Counted from the stretch's first letter, positions 10,959 through 20,627 are shown. The stretch: 64,000 nt of DNA from Scatophagus argus (GCF_020382885.2 NC_058511.1:2263501-2327500), one strand, 5' to 3'. The notes: generated from the sequence alone by a model not told the origin. A program made the numbers and translations.

Positions 10959-10989
10959 GAGGAAGTGACATCTCGCTGTCCACAGGAAG
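10959..10989 (+). promoter_or_regulatory. paired ETS/PU.1-like sites in the promoter of Ig unit B
   Basis: GAGGAAGTGACA (10959-10970) and ACAGGAAG (10982-10989) have the same order and 23-bp spacing as at 3235-3265. They lie 128 bp upstream of the start codon at 11087. Confidence 0.45.
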
Positions 10990-11009
10990 TAGGTGCAGCA
11001 TCTTTCTAC

Positions 11010-11054
11010 TTTCGAGACTCAGACTTTAGAGACTCAGACTTTCGAGACTCAGAC
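11010..11054 (+). repeat. three tandem 15-bp units in the 5' UTR or promoter of Ig unit B
   Basis: TTTCGAGACTCAGAC is repeated three times, with one substitution pair in the middle unit (TTTAGAGACTCAGAC). It is not seen upstream of the other Ig genes. Confidence 0.9.
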
Positions 11055-11086
11055 AGTAACCAGAACAAGACAGACTGAGAATCACG

Positions 11087-11687
11087 ATGGACGAGTTCAA
11101 ATGGATTCAAATGTCTTCATTTGTTCTCCTGACGCTTCAGTTTACAGGTAAGATTCCACACATCACATCTACAAAACAATAACTTCATCTAAACTATTAA
11201 AGATACTTTATGATCGACTTTTCATTTCACTAAGACAACCAAAATGTGTTGTTTGTCTCCAACATGTTGACTTTAGTGAACTCTTGGAAACGAGGACAAA
11301 GAAAACAACCATCACACTAACTCTGATAAACATTTTCATCATTTTCTCTCATCTTCTTCACAGCAGCAGCTGATCAACACTTCACTGTGAGAGATGGAGT
11401 TCAGGTCAGTTTGCCTTGTGACAACAGGAGAGATGATCTGCACGGATGTGATGAGGTTTACTGGTACTTCACTGATCATGGAAACAGAGCAGCAGGATGG
11501 CTGGTTGAGCGAGGACAGATTGGTGAACAGGCCAGAACCAAATCAGACAGACTGAGTGTCACAAACAGCTGTTCTCTGGTTATAAAGAAGGTCTCAGCTG
11601 AGGATGTTGGTCGTTACCTCTGTGTGCAGTACAAATCAGGACAACTACAAGGTCCAGACTCTCAGGTTGATCTGTCTGTGGTCACCA
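11087..11687 (+). CDS. Ig receptor unit B: signal peptide plus V-like domain
   Basis: Exon 11087-11147 encodes a signal peptide (MDEFKWIQMSSFVLLTLQFT) and ends in phase 1 at GTAAGA. Exon 11364-11687 encodes one V-like domain with the family hallmarks FTVRDGVQVSLPC, DLHGCDEVYW, GQIGEQARTKSDRLSVTNSC and VSAEDVGRYLCVQ, ending VVT and GTGAGT. No second Ig, stalk or membrane exon follows before the next unit. The first about 55 bp of the next intron match the paralogues almost exactly, and then the sequence turns into unrelated DNA. B is therefore either the remains of a duplicated gene or the 5' end of a longer gene that splices into the exons at 13229-15753. All junction phases allow this: leader + V + V + D2 + stalk + membrane + tail sums to 512 residues. 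Confidence 0.7.
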
Positions 11688-11744
11688 GTGAGTATTTACA
11701 TCATAAAGTTTTCAGCTCAGACTGTGAAACATTACAATAATTCT

Positions 11745-12480
11745 GCGTTTCCTTAACAAGTAAAAGTACTCATGTTGCAGTAAAATGTTCCCTGTCAGTG
11801 TGTTCCTGTTCTACCTGCTGTATTTGGATTAATATTCCTGCTGCTTTTCACTGCTGTAGATGTTTGGGCTCATCTGAACTGCTTTCTGTGCTGTTGGCAG
11901 CTTTAATCTCCAGCAGTGCATCAGATTCAATCAGATCATCATGTGTTTGGAGCCTGACTGTCCTGTGAGAACCACAGACCTCTGAACAGTTTCCTCACCT
12001 CACAAAGTCAGCCTGTTTTCAGCTCTGTGAAGATGCAGCTTCCACCTCAACCAGGAGGCTTTTTCCAGTTTATTCAGCTGAAGATGGAGGAGAAATCATC
12101 CTTTAATCCTTCACTGTTGGTTGCAGTTAAAGATGTTTTCGTTTCTCCTGGCGTTTCTGTCTCAGCTGTTGTTGTTTGATATGCCGTCATTTTAAGATGT
12201 GTGCGTCTGTTCAGCTTGTTTCTAATGTTGTGCTGTGAGAGTAATTAAAATAAACCAGGAGGAGGAGGGACAGTGTTCATCCTGACTGAGTCACTTGTGA
12301 GAGTTAAACAGCTGATTGAGAGGACCCTGTGGAAACCCCAAAGGCTTCACTTTTCACTGCTGTTGATACTTCAGCTCAGTGCGACCTTCACAGCAGCTCA
12401 TGTCAGCCATAAGTGAAGGAGGAAGCTGAGAGCTGATGTGCTCTGCCTTCATTAAAGCAACAGTTGTGAGTGAAAAGAAG
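11745..12480. other. spacer with probable repeat fragment
   Basis: The paralogous intron identity ends at about 11743. The following AGTAAAAGTACTCATGTTGCAG-type text resembles a dispersed fish repeat. No D2 exon equivalent is found. Confidence 0.35.
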
Positions 12481-12495
12481 GATGACAGTCACTGT

Positions 12496-12525
12496 GAGGA
12501 GGTCACTCTTTATTATGACAGGAAG
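12496..12525 (+). promoter_or_regulatory. promoter motif pair of Ig unit C, first site altered
   Basis: GAGGAGGTCACT (12496-12507) and GACAGGAAG (ACAGGAAG at 12518-12525) align with the two conserved promoter motifs of the paralogues. The first GGAA core is changed to GGAG and the spacing is one base shorter. This fits a decayed promoter for unit C. Confidence 0.4.
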
Positions 12526-12601
12526 TTGACGCAACATTTTTCTGTAAGAAGCTTGAGTGTAGAGACTCACAAGTCGAGGAAGCAGAGAGAAAAGAGACAC
12601 G

Positions 12602-12622
12602 ATGGCTGGATTCAGATGGGGT
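12602..12622 (+). pseudogene. interrupted leader exon of Ig unit C
   Basis: The text GAGACACGATGGCTGGATTCAG aligns with the start-codon context and first codons of the leaders at 3355 and 11087 (MDDFKW, MDEFKW, here MAGFRW). The similarity stops after about 20 coding bases, where a transposon-like sequence starts. The rest of the leader is not recognisable beyond the insertion. Confidence 0.65.
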
Positions 12623-13123
12623 TGTCACGTCCTGGTTTTCTGCCTGTTGATTTTTGGTCCATGTGTCATGTTTCATGTGTGTTTTCGTGTGTTATGTTCA
12701 AGGTTTTTGTCATGTCCTGTTTTATTTTGAAAGCGTCACTTCCCCCTGTGTGTCTCTGTTTTCTGTAGCTTTGCTTTTGTTTAACCTGATTGCTTTCTCC
12801 TCCGTCGATGTGTCTCACCTGATGTGTCTTGTTATCTCGTCTATTTAGTCCTCGTCTTCCCCGTCGCTGGTGTCAGTGCGTTATATTGTCTTTTGTCCCA
12901 TGCCAGGATTTGTATCGTCTCCATGCTTTTGATGCCAGAAAACTCTTGACTCGTCTTGTTGTACTTTTTGTTGATCCTTGCCCCAGTAAGCGTGTGCCTG
13001 TTTTTTTGAGTTTCTTTGTTAGAAAATAAAGAAAATAGTTTTGGATCTCGGCCTGCCTGCCCTTTCTTGACTCTGCATCGGGGTTCAATCCTCTGCGTCA
13101 GCGACGCCGCTTCCTTTGTGACA
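12623..13123 (+). mobile_element. about 500-bp transposon-like insertion in an Ig leader exon
   Basis: The segment starts TGTCACGTCC and ends TTTGTGACA, giving short inverted ends TGTCAC/GTGACA. It is flanked on both sides by GGGGT(T), a possible target duplication. Its interior (…CCCTGTGTGTCTCTG…, AAATAAAGAAAATAG near 13024) resembles a dispersed non-autonomous fish repeat. The class is not assigned. Confidence 0.55.
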
Positions 13124-13228
13124 GGGGTTAACTCTAACCCTTTGGGTTATGCAAACTTTCATCCTCACGCTGACATTAATAGTCTTTTTTATTTCTCTTG
13201 ATTCTTTCTTTCTCTCTCATCCTCACAG

Positions 13229-15753
13229 CAGCAGCGACCCGACAGCTTGTCCTCCACTTCACTGTCAGAGATGGAGATCAAGTCAGTTTGCCGTGTAATA
13301 ATATGATCGACGGTCAGCAGGAATGTGACAGCACAACATGGATCTTCAGTGGTTTAAGACGAGACACAGGAACAGTAGAGCTGATTACCCTCGGACAGAT
13401 TGGTGAACAGGCCAAAACCAAATCAGACAGACTGAGTGTCACAAAGAACTGTTCTCTGGTTATAAAGAAGGTCTCAGCTGAGGATGTTGGTCGTTACACC
13501 TGCAGACAGTTTGACAAATCAGGACAACAAGGTCCAGACTCTCTGGTTGATCTGTCTGTGGTCACCAGTGAGTATTTACATCATAAAGTTTTCAGCTCAG
13601 ACTGTGAAACATTACAATAATTCTGATTACTGTGATGAAGTTCATTTTGCTCTTGTTGTCTTTCTCTCACAATGTCTCCATCTTCACCAGTGACTGAACG
13701 TGAGGACGCTGGTGAGGTGACATTAAGCTGCTCTGTGTTGACATATGAGCGATGTGGACACACAGTGAAGTGGCTGTTTAATAGAACTGATGTGGATAAA
13801 GAAAACCACCAAGTGAAGACATCACAGTCTTCCTGCTCTGCCTCTCTGAAGGTTCCGACTTCTCATTTCATTTATGACTCGAGGTTTGACTTGAAGTGTG
13901 AAGTGACTGATGGGGACAAAGTTCAGTTTCTCTTCAGTCCTCGGCCCTCAGGTGAGAAACCAGGTGAGAACATGTTGAGCTGTTTAAAGTCACTTCAAAA
14001 GTGACATGAAGATTTACCTCAAATATTTGTTTCATTTATGGATTTGAAGTTTCAATATCACATCACAACACACGTTTTGCACTGAGCAGTTTGTTGAGTT
14101 GTGTTCATCTGTTCAGGTGAGGACACAACAAGAACAACAAAGCCAACAACAAAGCCAACAACAACAACAAAGCCAACAACAAAGCCAACAACTAAGCCAA
14201 CAACAACAACAAAGCCAACAACAACTACAACGTCATCATCAACAACAACAACAGCAACAATGACAACAACCAATGATATTACAGCAGGACCACCAAACAG
14301 CAGTGAGTCAGCATTTTTCTCTTTGTGTTTGTACTAAACTCACAGTTAGCAAAGACATGCAGGCAGAAGAACTTTTAGATCCTGACAGACACTTTGTGTG
14401 TCTGTGTTTCCTGCTTTGTGTTGTCTCATCAGTAAATGGTTGAATGTTTCGGCTGTAGACAAATCAGTATTTTAAAATGTTCCTGACATTCGCGCAGACC
14501 CAATGACAGAAGCAAACAAACCCACAGCCGACCAATCAAAGCCGTCAAATGCAAATCACATGTAACTCTCTTCTGTTTTAGCTCAGTGGTTTTGATCAGA
14601 ACAGGAAGCTGCAGCCAAAACACTTCCAGTATTTTCTTAATCTTTCCAGGCTGGTGGTTGTACGTCCTTGTGGCTGTGGCTTTGCTCGCACTTTTAATAA
14701 TTGTAGTGAAAGTCATCAGATGGAGGAGAAGTAAAGGTGAGAGCACAGAGCAAACTTTTCTACACAAGAAGTTTTAACCAAAGTGGGTTTTCTCTCTGGA
14801 AGCTAAAATCAACTCTTTTTGTCTTTTCAGGGAGCCAAACTGGGATGAAGGACGATGTTGTGAGTTTAAAAACTGTTCTTCACTTTAAGTTTTGATTCTC
14901 CAGCTGAGAGAGGATCAGATTAGATCAACAGCACTGACTGTGTTGCATTAAAACTCAGTAAAACTCATGTAAGCACACTGTGTTTGTCCAGGGACTGACC
15001 TCAAACCCTGCAGGGACTCAGTCTGCTCCAGAACCCAGTCAGGACACAGTGAGTTCACACCCCAAGCCCAGTACAGAGTGACACTCTGAGGCTGCGCTTT
15101 ACGTCATGTGGTCTCTGGAGACCAAAATGTGAAAATAAAAAGAGAAGTCAGATGATGAAACTGGACCACAGCAGAAATCACCACCAGTGGGTAGTAAAAG
15201 CAGAGGTCAGAGGTCAAGCTGCCGTGTAACATGTAGAGTCACAACGCGACCTCCTGGGCAGAATTTCAAATAATGTTAAAGCAGAATGGAGTGAAGTTCG
15301 AGGTGTGAGTCAGTATGAATCCACACGTCACTGAGCAGCCATGTTGTCTTCTCTGTGCAGGCTGATCCTGAAGACGGAGTTTCTTACGCCTCCATCAGCT
15401 ACACCAAGAAGACCAACAGGAAAGGCCGGGTAAGCTGTCTGTTTGGTTCTGCTGCTGATGGCAGTCAATGAAAACACTTCTCATCCCAGCTCGTCCGATC
15501 CCGACGCGTTTTCACGGGCCTCTTGTCTCTTGTCCAGCCTCACCAGACACCCTTTAAGGGCCAGTTGTGTTTCTTTGGTCTTGTGTATTCCATTTGTTGT
15601 GCTTTTTGTTTGTTTTTTATTTTCAAGGTTCTGCGTGAAGATGAACATGACGACGCAGTGACTTACAGCACTGTGATAGCTGCTTCTTCTTCTTCTTCTG
15701 CCTCTGCTGATCCCAGCAGCTTCTACGCCACCATCAACAAACGGAAGCAATAA
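13229..15753 (+). CDS. Ig-superfamily inhibitory receptor-like protein C (V, D2, Thr-rich stalk, membrane, three ITIM-like motifs)
   Basis: Predicted exons are 13229-13567 (V-like D1), 13691-13951 (D2), 14117-14302 (Thr/Pro stalk), 14650-14736 (membrane, WWLYVLVAVALLALLIIVV then RWRRSK), 14831-14859, 14992-15048, 15361-15429 and 15628-15753. D1 keeps VRDGDQVSLPC, GQIGEQAKTKSDRLSV, NCSL and DVGRYTCRQ. D2 keeps CSVLTYERCGHTVKWLF and LKCEVTD. The tail has VSYASI (15379-15396), VTYSTV (15658-15675) and SFYATI (15718-15735). All three fit the (I/V/L/S)xYxx(I/V/L) pattern that recruits SH2 phosphatases when phosphorylated. The unit lacks an intact leader of its own (see 12602-12622) and may use the leader and V exon at 11087-11687. 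Neighbouring intron 13568-13690 is nearly identical to intron 3805-3927 of gene A. Probably an inhibitory leukocyte receptor; ligand unknown. Confidence 0.8.
14117..14302 (+). repeat. ACA-rich exon encoding a Thr/Pro stalk
   Basis: The exon reads as repeated TTKP and TTTTKP units followed by Thr/Ser runs. It is an in-frame triplet expansion of a mucin-like stalk, more than twice the length of the homologous 81-bp exon at 4361. Confidence 0.85.
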
Positions 15754-15884
15754 GAGAGAACAGGACAGTCACAGCTCACATCAGTACAGTTATTTCACAG
15801 TGATGACTGATGCTGAGAAATGTTTCACTGCTCTTTTATCGGACCATCATTTTTAGGGTTTATTGCTGTAAAAAGTCTTATTGT

Positions 15885-15897
15885 CCAGCAGGGGGCG
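15885..15897 (+). promoter_or_regulatory. CTCF-like site between Ig cluster and fabp7
   Basis: CCAGCAGGGGGCG matches the core consensus CCASYAGRKGGCR. It is placed 130 bp after the last Ig stop codon, at the boundary with the conserved fabp7 block. Binding is inferred. Confidence 0.45.
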
Positions 15898-16059
15898 TAG
15901 TAGGTTAACTAGTGACTCATCATGTGGCTGTTTGAAGTGTGACTGATTGTATGTGGTCCATTTTTACTTGATGAACGTTTGGTCAGAGGCTTTAATGTGC
16001 TCGTGTTGGCTTGTAGCTAAAAGTTTTATTGCAGCAAGTTTAAGATCTTTTATCTGTTC

Positions 16060-16065
16060 AATAAA
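16060..16065 (+). other. polyadenylation signal of Ig unit C
   Basis: AATAAA lies about 300 bp after the stop codon at 15753. Confidence 0.55.
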
Positions 16066-17394
16066 TCGTTAAATTGAAAAACAATTTAAAATCTGCATCA
16101 TACCTTTTTATTTTGTGGGAGTGATCACAAAAACTGCATGTGTCTGCATGAACACTTACCAACTTGAGTGATATTAACATAAATATCATAGAAGTCACAG
16201 TATTTTTAATTTAAATCCAACTGAACACATCAAATCAAGATGGCACAAATCTCACCCCGTTGCTGGGCAACAAACCAGTCGTCAGTGTTTCATTTTAATC
16301 AAATGGAATTTAATCAAAAGGGGAGAAAATTAAGGAGTGAGGAGAAATATCTTTAATATTCATGTCAGTACTTAGTTATATTTTAGCAGTTTTCCATAGA
16401 TGAACTGCCAGTACACCATGCAGTGTATCTCAGAACTGAAGCTACTGCATTAACTACTACAGTAAAAGTACCAAGTGGTGTGTTTGAGTGAAGTCCGTTT
16501 CCACCAATGCCTGTCCTTATCAGAATGAGAGCTATGAATAGAAATAGAGAAGATACGGCTTTGAGGGAGAAAGTACGGTGGCCCTGAGCCACACACTGCA
16601 ACACATGCAAAAAGACAGCAACACAGCCACAAACAGAGAAACACTGCGAGTCACAGGGGACAGTAAAACCTGATGAACGCCACAGCAGCAACAAGCGTGT
16701 CCCAGCCGTGTTCTTCCTGTTGTGTTAATGATCACAGTCTGTATGAATGAAGACTGTGTTGACGTGTCGGTTATACTTTGCATTAGAAGTTTGGCTCTTT
16801 TACGTCAAAGAGAAACACAAAACTTGAAGCAGATCTGACACGTACATTTACTTTGTGTGAGAGAGCAGGACCTAAACACACACACACACAGACGGTTATA
16901 TAGACGGTAATTAGTGTGTGTGTTGAGCATGAAGAAATTGCAGTTGGTTTTGTGTGTAAATGCAGTTCAGGACAAAGGCCTGTCAAACAAAGTGATTCTG
17001 GTTCAGTGACGCGCCCCTACAGGACACATTCCAGACACAAGACGGTTTGCAGCTCAGGCCTAATGGGGGCTTAAGATGAGGAAATTCATTAAATCATAAA
17101 TACGAGGGAGGAAGCTTCCTCGTCATTTCCCGACTCTCTGAGCTCCATTTTCACACAGTTTCTGACAGATTCAGACAGTCTCAGGGGGAACTCTGCTGTC
17201 GAATGTTTTACCTGTGAAGTTTTAATTTGGTGAAGTGCAACCCCCCCCCATCTTTGTCTTCTCTGTGGGTTTCACTGGGCTGAGATATGGTGCCTCACCA
17301 AACCCAACTGACAGCCATGAATGAGAGTAATTACATCATTAGGCATACAAATGGGCTAATTTACCTTTTTTTCCTCTTGTCCAAGGGTCTGTAA
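16066..17394. other. intergenic spacer upstream of fabp7
   Basis: No exon is recognised. The part at 17300-17370 is rich in TAATTA/CATTAG-like homeodomain-type motifs and may be regulatory for fabp7. That is only inferred. Confidence 0.4.
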
Positions 17395-17500
17395 GACCAT
17401 GACCCAATTTAAATGTCCAATAAAAACACAGAAAAAATCTCCTGAGCCAATGGGATGCATGACACCACCCACCTAAATGCATAATAATAAGGAGCAGAAT
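17395..17500 (+). promoter_or_regulatory. fabp7 proximal promoter
   Basis: A CCAAT box (17447-17451) is followed by an octamer-like ATGCATAATAAT (17477-17488) and an AT-rich TATA-like stretch (ATAATAATAAGG). It ends about 85 bp upstream of the fabp7 start codon. POU factor control of the brain FABP promoter is known in mammals. The octamer-like site fits that, but binding is not shown here. Confidence 0.45.
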
Positions 17501-17585
17501 AATAACACAAGGGGGGAAACTTGCAAAAGCTGCAGCTTGCTCAGTGTGCTTTGGAGATTACTTTGCCTCTGTGAAATCCTTCACC

Positions 17586-19113
17586 ATGGTCGACGCCTTC
17601 TGTGCCACTTGGAAGCTGGTTGACAGTGAGAACTTTGATGAGTACATGAAAGCACTTGGTGAGTACGAAGTCTCGTGCTTTACATTTTCTATTCTGTTTT
17701 GTTTCACTCGCAACTGCAAGAAAATCAAATCCTTCAAATCACTGTGTCAAAAAACAAGTGAAATGTTCAGAGGTCGTCGTAAAACGCGCCGTTAACAGTC
17801 GTGCTTCTGTCCCGGGCTCAGGCGTGGGCTTTGCCACCAGGCAGGTTGGTAATGTGACCAAGCCGACCGTAATCATCAGCCAGGAGGGTGACAAGGTGGT
17901 GGTTCGCACCCAGAGCACCTTCAAAAACACAGAGATCTCCTTCAAGCTGGGAGAGGAGTTTGACGAAACCACCGCTGACGACAGGAACTGCAAAGTAAGT
18001 TGGCGCCGAAACTTGTCAAAAATTCTTGTCTGCAATCTGGTTCATTCATAAAAAAACATTTTTCCTGCTGAGCAAACAAATCAAACAATTCTAATCATGC
18101 CAAGATCTCATTTAGTCCGAGATTTCATTTTCACCACGTTTATCTGCCCACATAGAGCAGATTGCAAGTTTGAAAGATTTTGTTTCCAGATGAAGTTCTG
18201 ATCAGACTTTCTGTTCCTTTCTTTCTATTTTGCACATCGGTGAGATGAATTGACCCTTTAATAAACTGACCTACACTTGGTAGCATCTTAATGCATTCGT
18301 TAAGAACATTCCTGTCTTTTGTCCTTCAGTCCACAGTGGCTTTGGAGGGAGACAAGTTGGTCCATGTCCAGAAGTGGGACGGCAAAGAGACCAAGTTTGT
18401 CAGAGAAATCAAGGATGGCAAGCTGGTCATGGTAAGACGAAGCGAACCACTCAGACTTCTTGTTCCTGTCCTGTCTGACTCAATCAACACACACAAAGAA
18501 AGCAAAGGACACTCAAACCATGAACCTTCTGTTACGGCCACAATGGACAGCTGGGTTGAAGTGGTTGAATAATAAAAGATCGTCTGGGAAATTTGTTGTG
18601 CATTTTAGACAGTAAAATCAATTCTCAGATCGATTTTCTGTCACTGGAAGCTTCTTTTGCCCACCAGCATCCAAATTCAGACCCGCCAGGCACTCGTCTA
18701 TTCTCTCAAATAAAAAGAGAAACTTGGGTCAAAATCCAGGCCCCGTTAGTGCTGCCTTCATGCTGAGAGGAACACAGCAGCTTGTCAGACATTATGGGAA
18801 TCATTTGAGTGCAAAACCTCAGCAGGAAGTCTGTTTGGGCTCCTCACAAAAATAAAACAATAAAGCAAACAAGTGAGAAAAAGTCGTGTCAGACAGTTTT
18901 ATGGTGAAGCTCCATAAATGCAGCCTAAATGAATGTGTTTGTGACAGATGAGTGTGTGATTGTTTTATGTATTCATCGTCAACGGCAGCGGCCTGTTTAA
19001 AAAACATTTCTGGTTCTTAAAGATTTATTCGGTTTCCTGTCACTGTGTTCTCTCGCCCGCAGAACTTGACCTTTGAAGATGTGCATGCGGTGCGTACCTA
19101 CGAGAAGGCATGA
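17586..19113 (+). CDS. fabp7: brain-type fatty acid-binding protein
   Basis: Four exons, 17586-17658, 17822-17994, 18330-18431 and 19063-19113, encode 73+173+102+51 nt. This is the canonical FABP exon pattern and gives 132 residues, the usual length. The start [11 protein letters not shown] and blocks such as [37 protein letters not shown] and [16 protein letters not shown] match vertebrate FABP7 more closely than FABP3. The fatty acid carboxylate ligands Arg107, Arg127 and Tyr129 (counting Met1) are all present. The protein is a cytosolic ten-strand beta-barrel that carries long-chain polyunsaturated fatty acids, chiefly in radial glia. Adjacent smpdl3a and clvs2 downstream repeat the human 6q22 order. 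Which teleost duplicate (a or b) this is cannot be told. Confidence 0.95.
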
Positions 19114-19313
19114 GTGCTCCGACCGACAGCATCCAGCCAAGAAGTGTTGATTTTCTAATTATTATTGACTGTATGCTTCTCTTTGCACTTCATCCTCCTC
19201 CGCATGTACAAGGCCTGCAGGCTGCACATGTTTTGTAAAGAAATCTTTTTTTTATATGAAAACATTTCTGTGGTGATGGATGGATCATCTTTGCAGCCCT
19301 GTGTGGAACATGA

Positions 19314-19319
19314 AATAAA
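19314..19319 (+). other. fabp7 polyadenylation signal
   Basis: AATAAA lies 200 bp after the fabp7 stop codon. Confidence 0.7.
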
Positions 19320-19945
19320 AAACACGTATTGATGTACTGACACTGTGTTCCTCCATCATTCAGTGTGACTGTCTCGGACATAAGAACTGAGTTTAACCCT
19401 CAGACAGCCTGCACCAAACGCACCAAACAGATAAAAGCTTGAACTTTGTGAGGTTAGCGTCACATGCATTATGGCTGAAACATCTTATTATCGAGTTTCA
19501 GTCTCTGATTGCAGCAGACGGCGTATTTCACTGAAAATCCAATAGAACTTCCCCCACAAAAAGCCTGTTGTTATAATTAGACTGCTGGACGGGACACGGT
19601 GGGAGCATTTGCATCGTTATCCCCTCACAGTGAGCAGTTCATCCCTAATTACTCCCCTGGCGTGACTTTATCTGATATCGAGGCCTCTCCGAGCCAATCC
19701 TCAGACGGACAGCTTGTGTCAAAGTGCTGTAATTAAAGGGTCAGTCCACTCAAAAGGACACTTGTATCAGGCCACGCAAACAGCTTGGGTTTAGCCGGTC
19801 AGCTCTTAAGACATTCAGCTGCAGTCCGTCTTTAATGCACACAGGCCACAGATCTTACTGCATCAATTATCCACCACTGAAATGAAAACCAAAAATGTGT
19901 GTCTTTATTTTGAGTGAACTAACGCTTTCAGTCTTTAACTCTTTA
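19320..19945. other. fabp7-smpdl3a spacer
   Basis: Nothing coding is recognised in this stretch. Confidence 0.5.
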
Positions 19946-19949
19946 AGAA

Positions 19950-20285
19950 GAAGAATCAGCTTTATTGACAGTATATATATTTTTACCTACACACACTGAA
20001 TTCGTCTTCTGCATTTATCCCATCCTTAGTTGAACACACACATGCAACACCCGTCAAATTACAAGCAGTGAAACACACACAGGAGCAGTGGGCAGCATCA
20101 GGCGCCCGGGGAGCATATTGGGGGGTTAAGTGTCTTGCTCAAGGGCACATCAGCCGGCTAATGGAGGGGGGGGCATTTATCGCATTAATCACTCCACCAC
20201 ACCCAAATTTTTCCTGCCCGTCCGGTGGGGGAATCGAACCGGTGACCCTCCGATCACAAGCTGCTTCTCCAACCTCTAGGCCATT
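19950..20285 (-). mobile_element. tRNA-derived SINE
   Basis: On the minus strand the head reads TGGCCTAGAGGTTGGAGAAGC (A-box-like), then GGTTCGATTCC (B box), as in a pol III tRNA promoter. A central part with CCCTTGAGCAAGACACTTAAC follows. The tail is a GTGTGT/ATGCAGA region ending in CAATAAAGCTGATTCTTCTT. Head, body and tail are in the order of a full-length fish SINE. It lies about 340 bp upstream of the smpdl3a start codon. Confidence 0.75.
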
Positions 20286-20365
20286 TTCTGTTTACTTCAC
20301 TGTACATAATATCAATTTACTCTTGGCAGGGCTGGCTCCAAACAATGAGCCTCTCTTCCTGTCAC

Positions 20366-20409
20366 ACACACACACACACACACGCACACACACACACGCA
20401 CGCACACAC
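20366..20409 (+). repeat. (CA)n microsatellite upstream of smpdl3a
   Basis: CA repeats interrupted by CG pairs, about 220 bp before the smpdl3a start codon. Confidence 0.9.
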
Positions 20410-20627
20410 GTTCAGGCTTTGTTACAGACGTGAGTGTAAATGGAGTGAGGAAGACGACTGACGACTTCCTGTTCCTAAGTCCCTCCCTCAGAGCTCCGAA
20501 ACACAGGTTGTCACATGACCAACTTTCGGCTGTACTTCCTGTTTATTTCAGGAGCGACCTACTCTGGTTAGTTGCTTTAGTTTATATATTAGTGAGACAC
20601 CGTACTGTCGGTTTTAACACAGCAAAC

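Noticed and set aside
20220-20285. tRNA-like sequence with a B box on -
   Set aside because: It is the head of a SINE, since the body and retroposon tail follow directly. It is not a functional tRNA gene.
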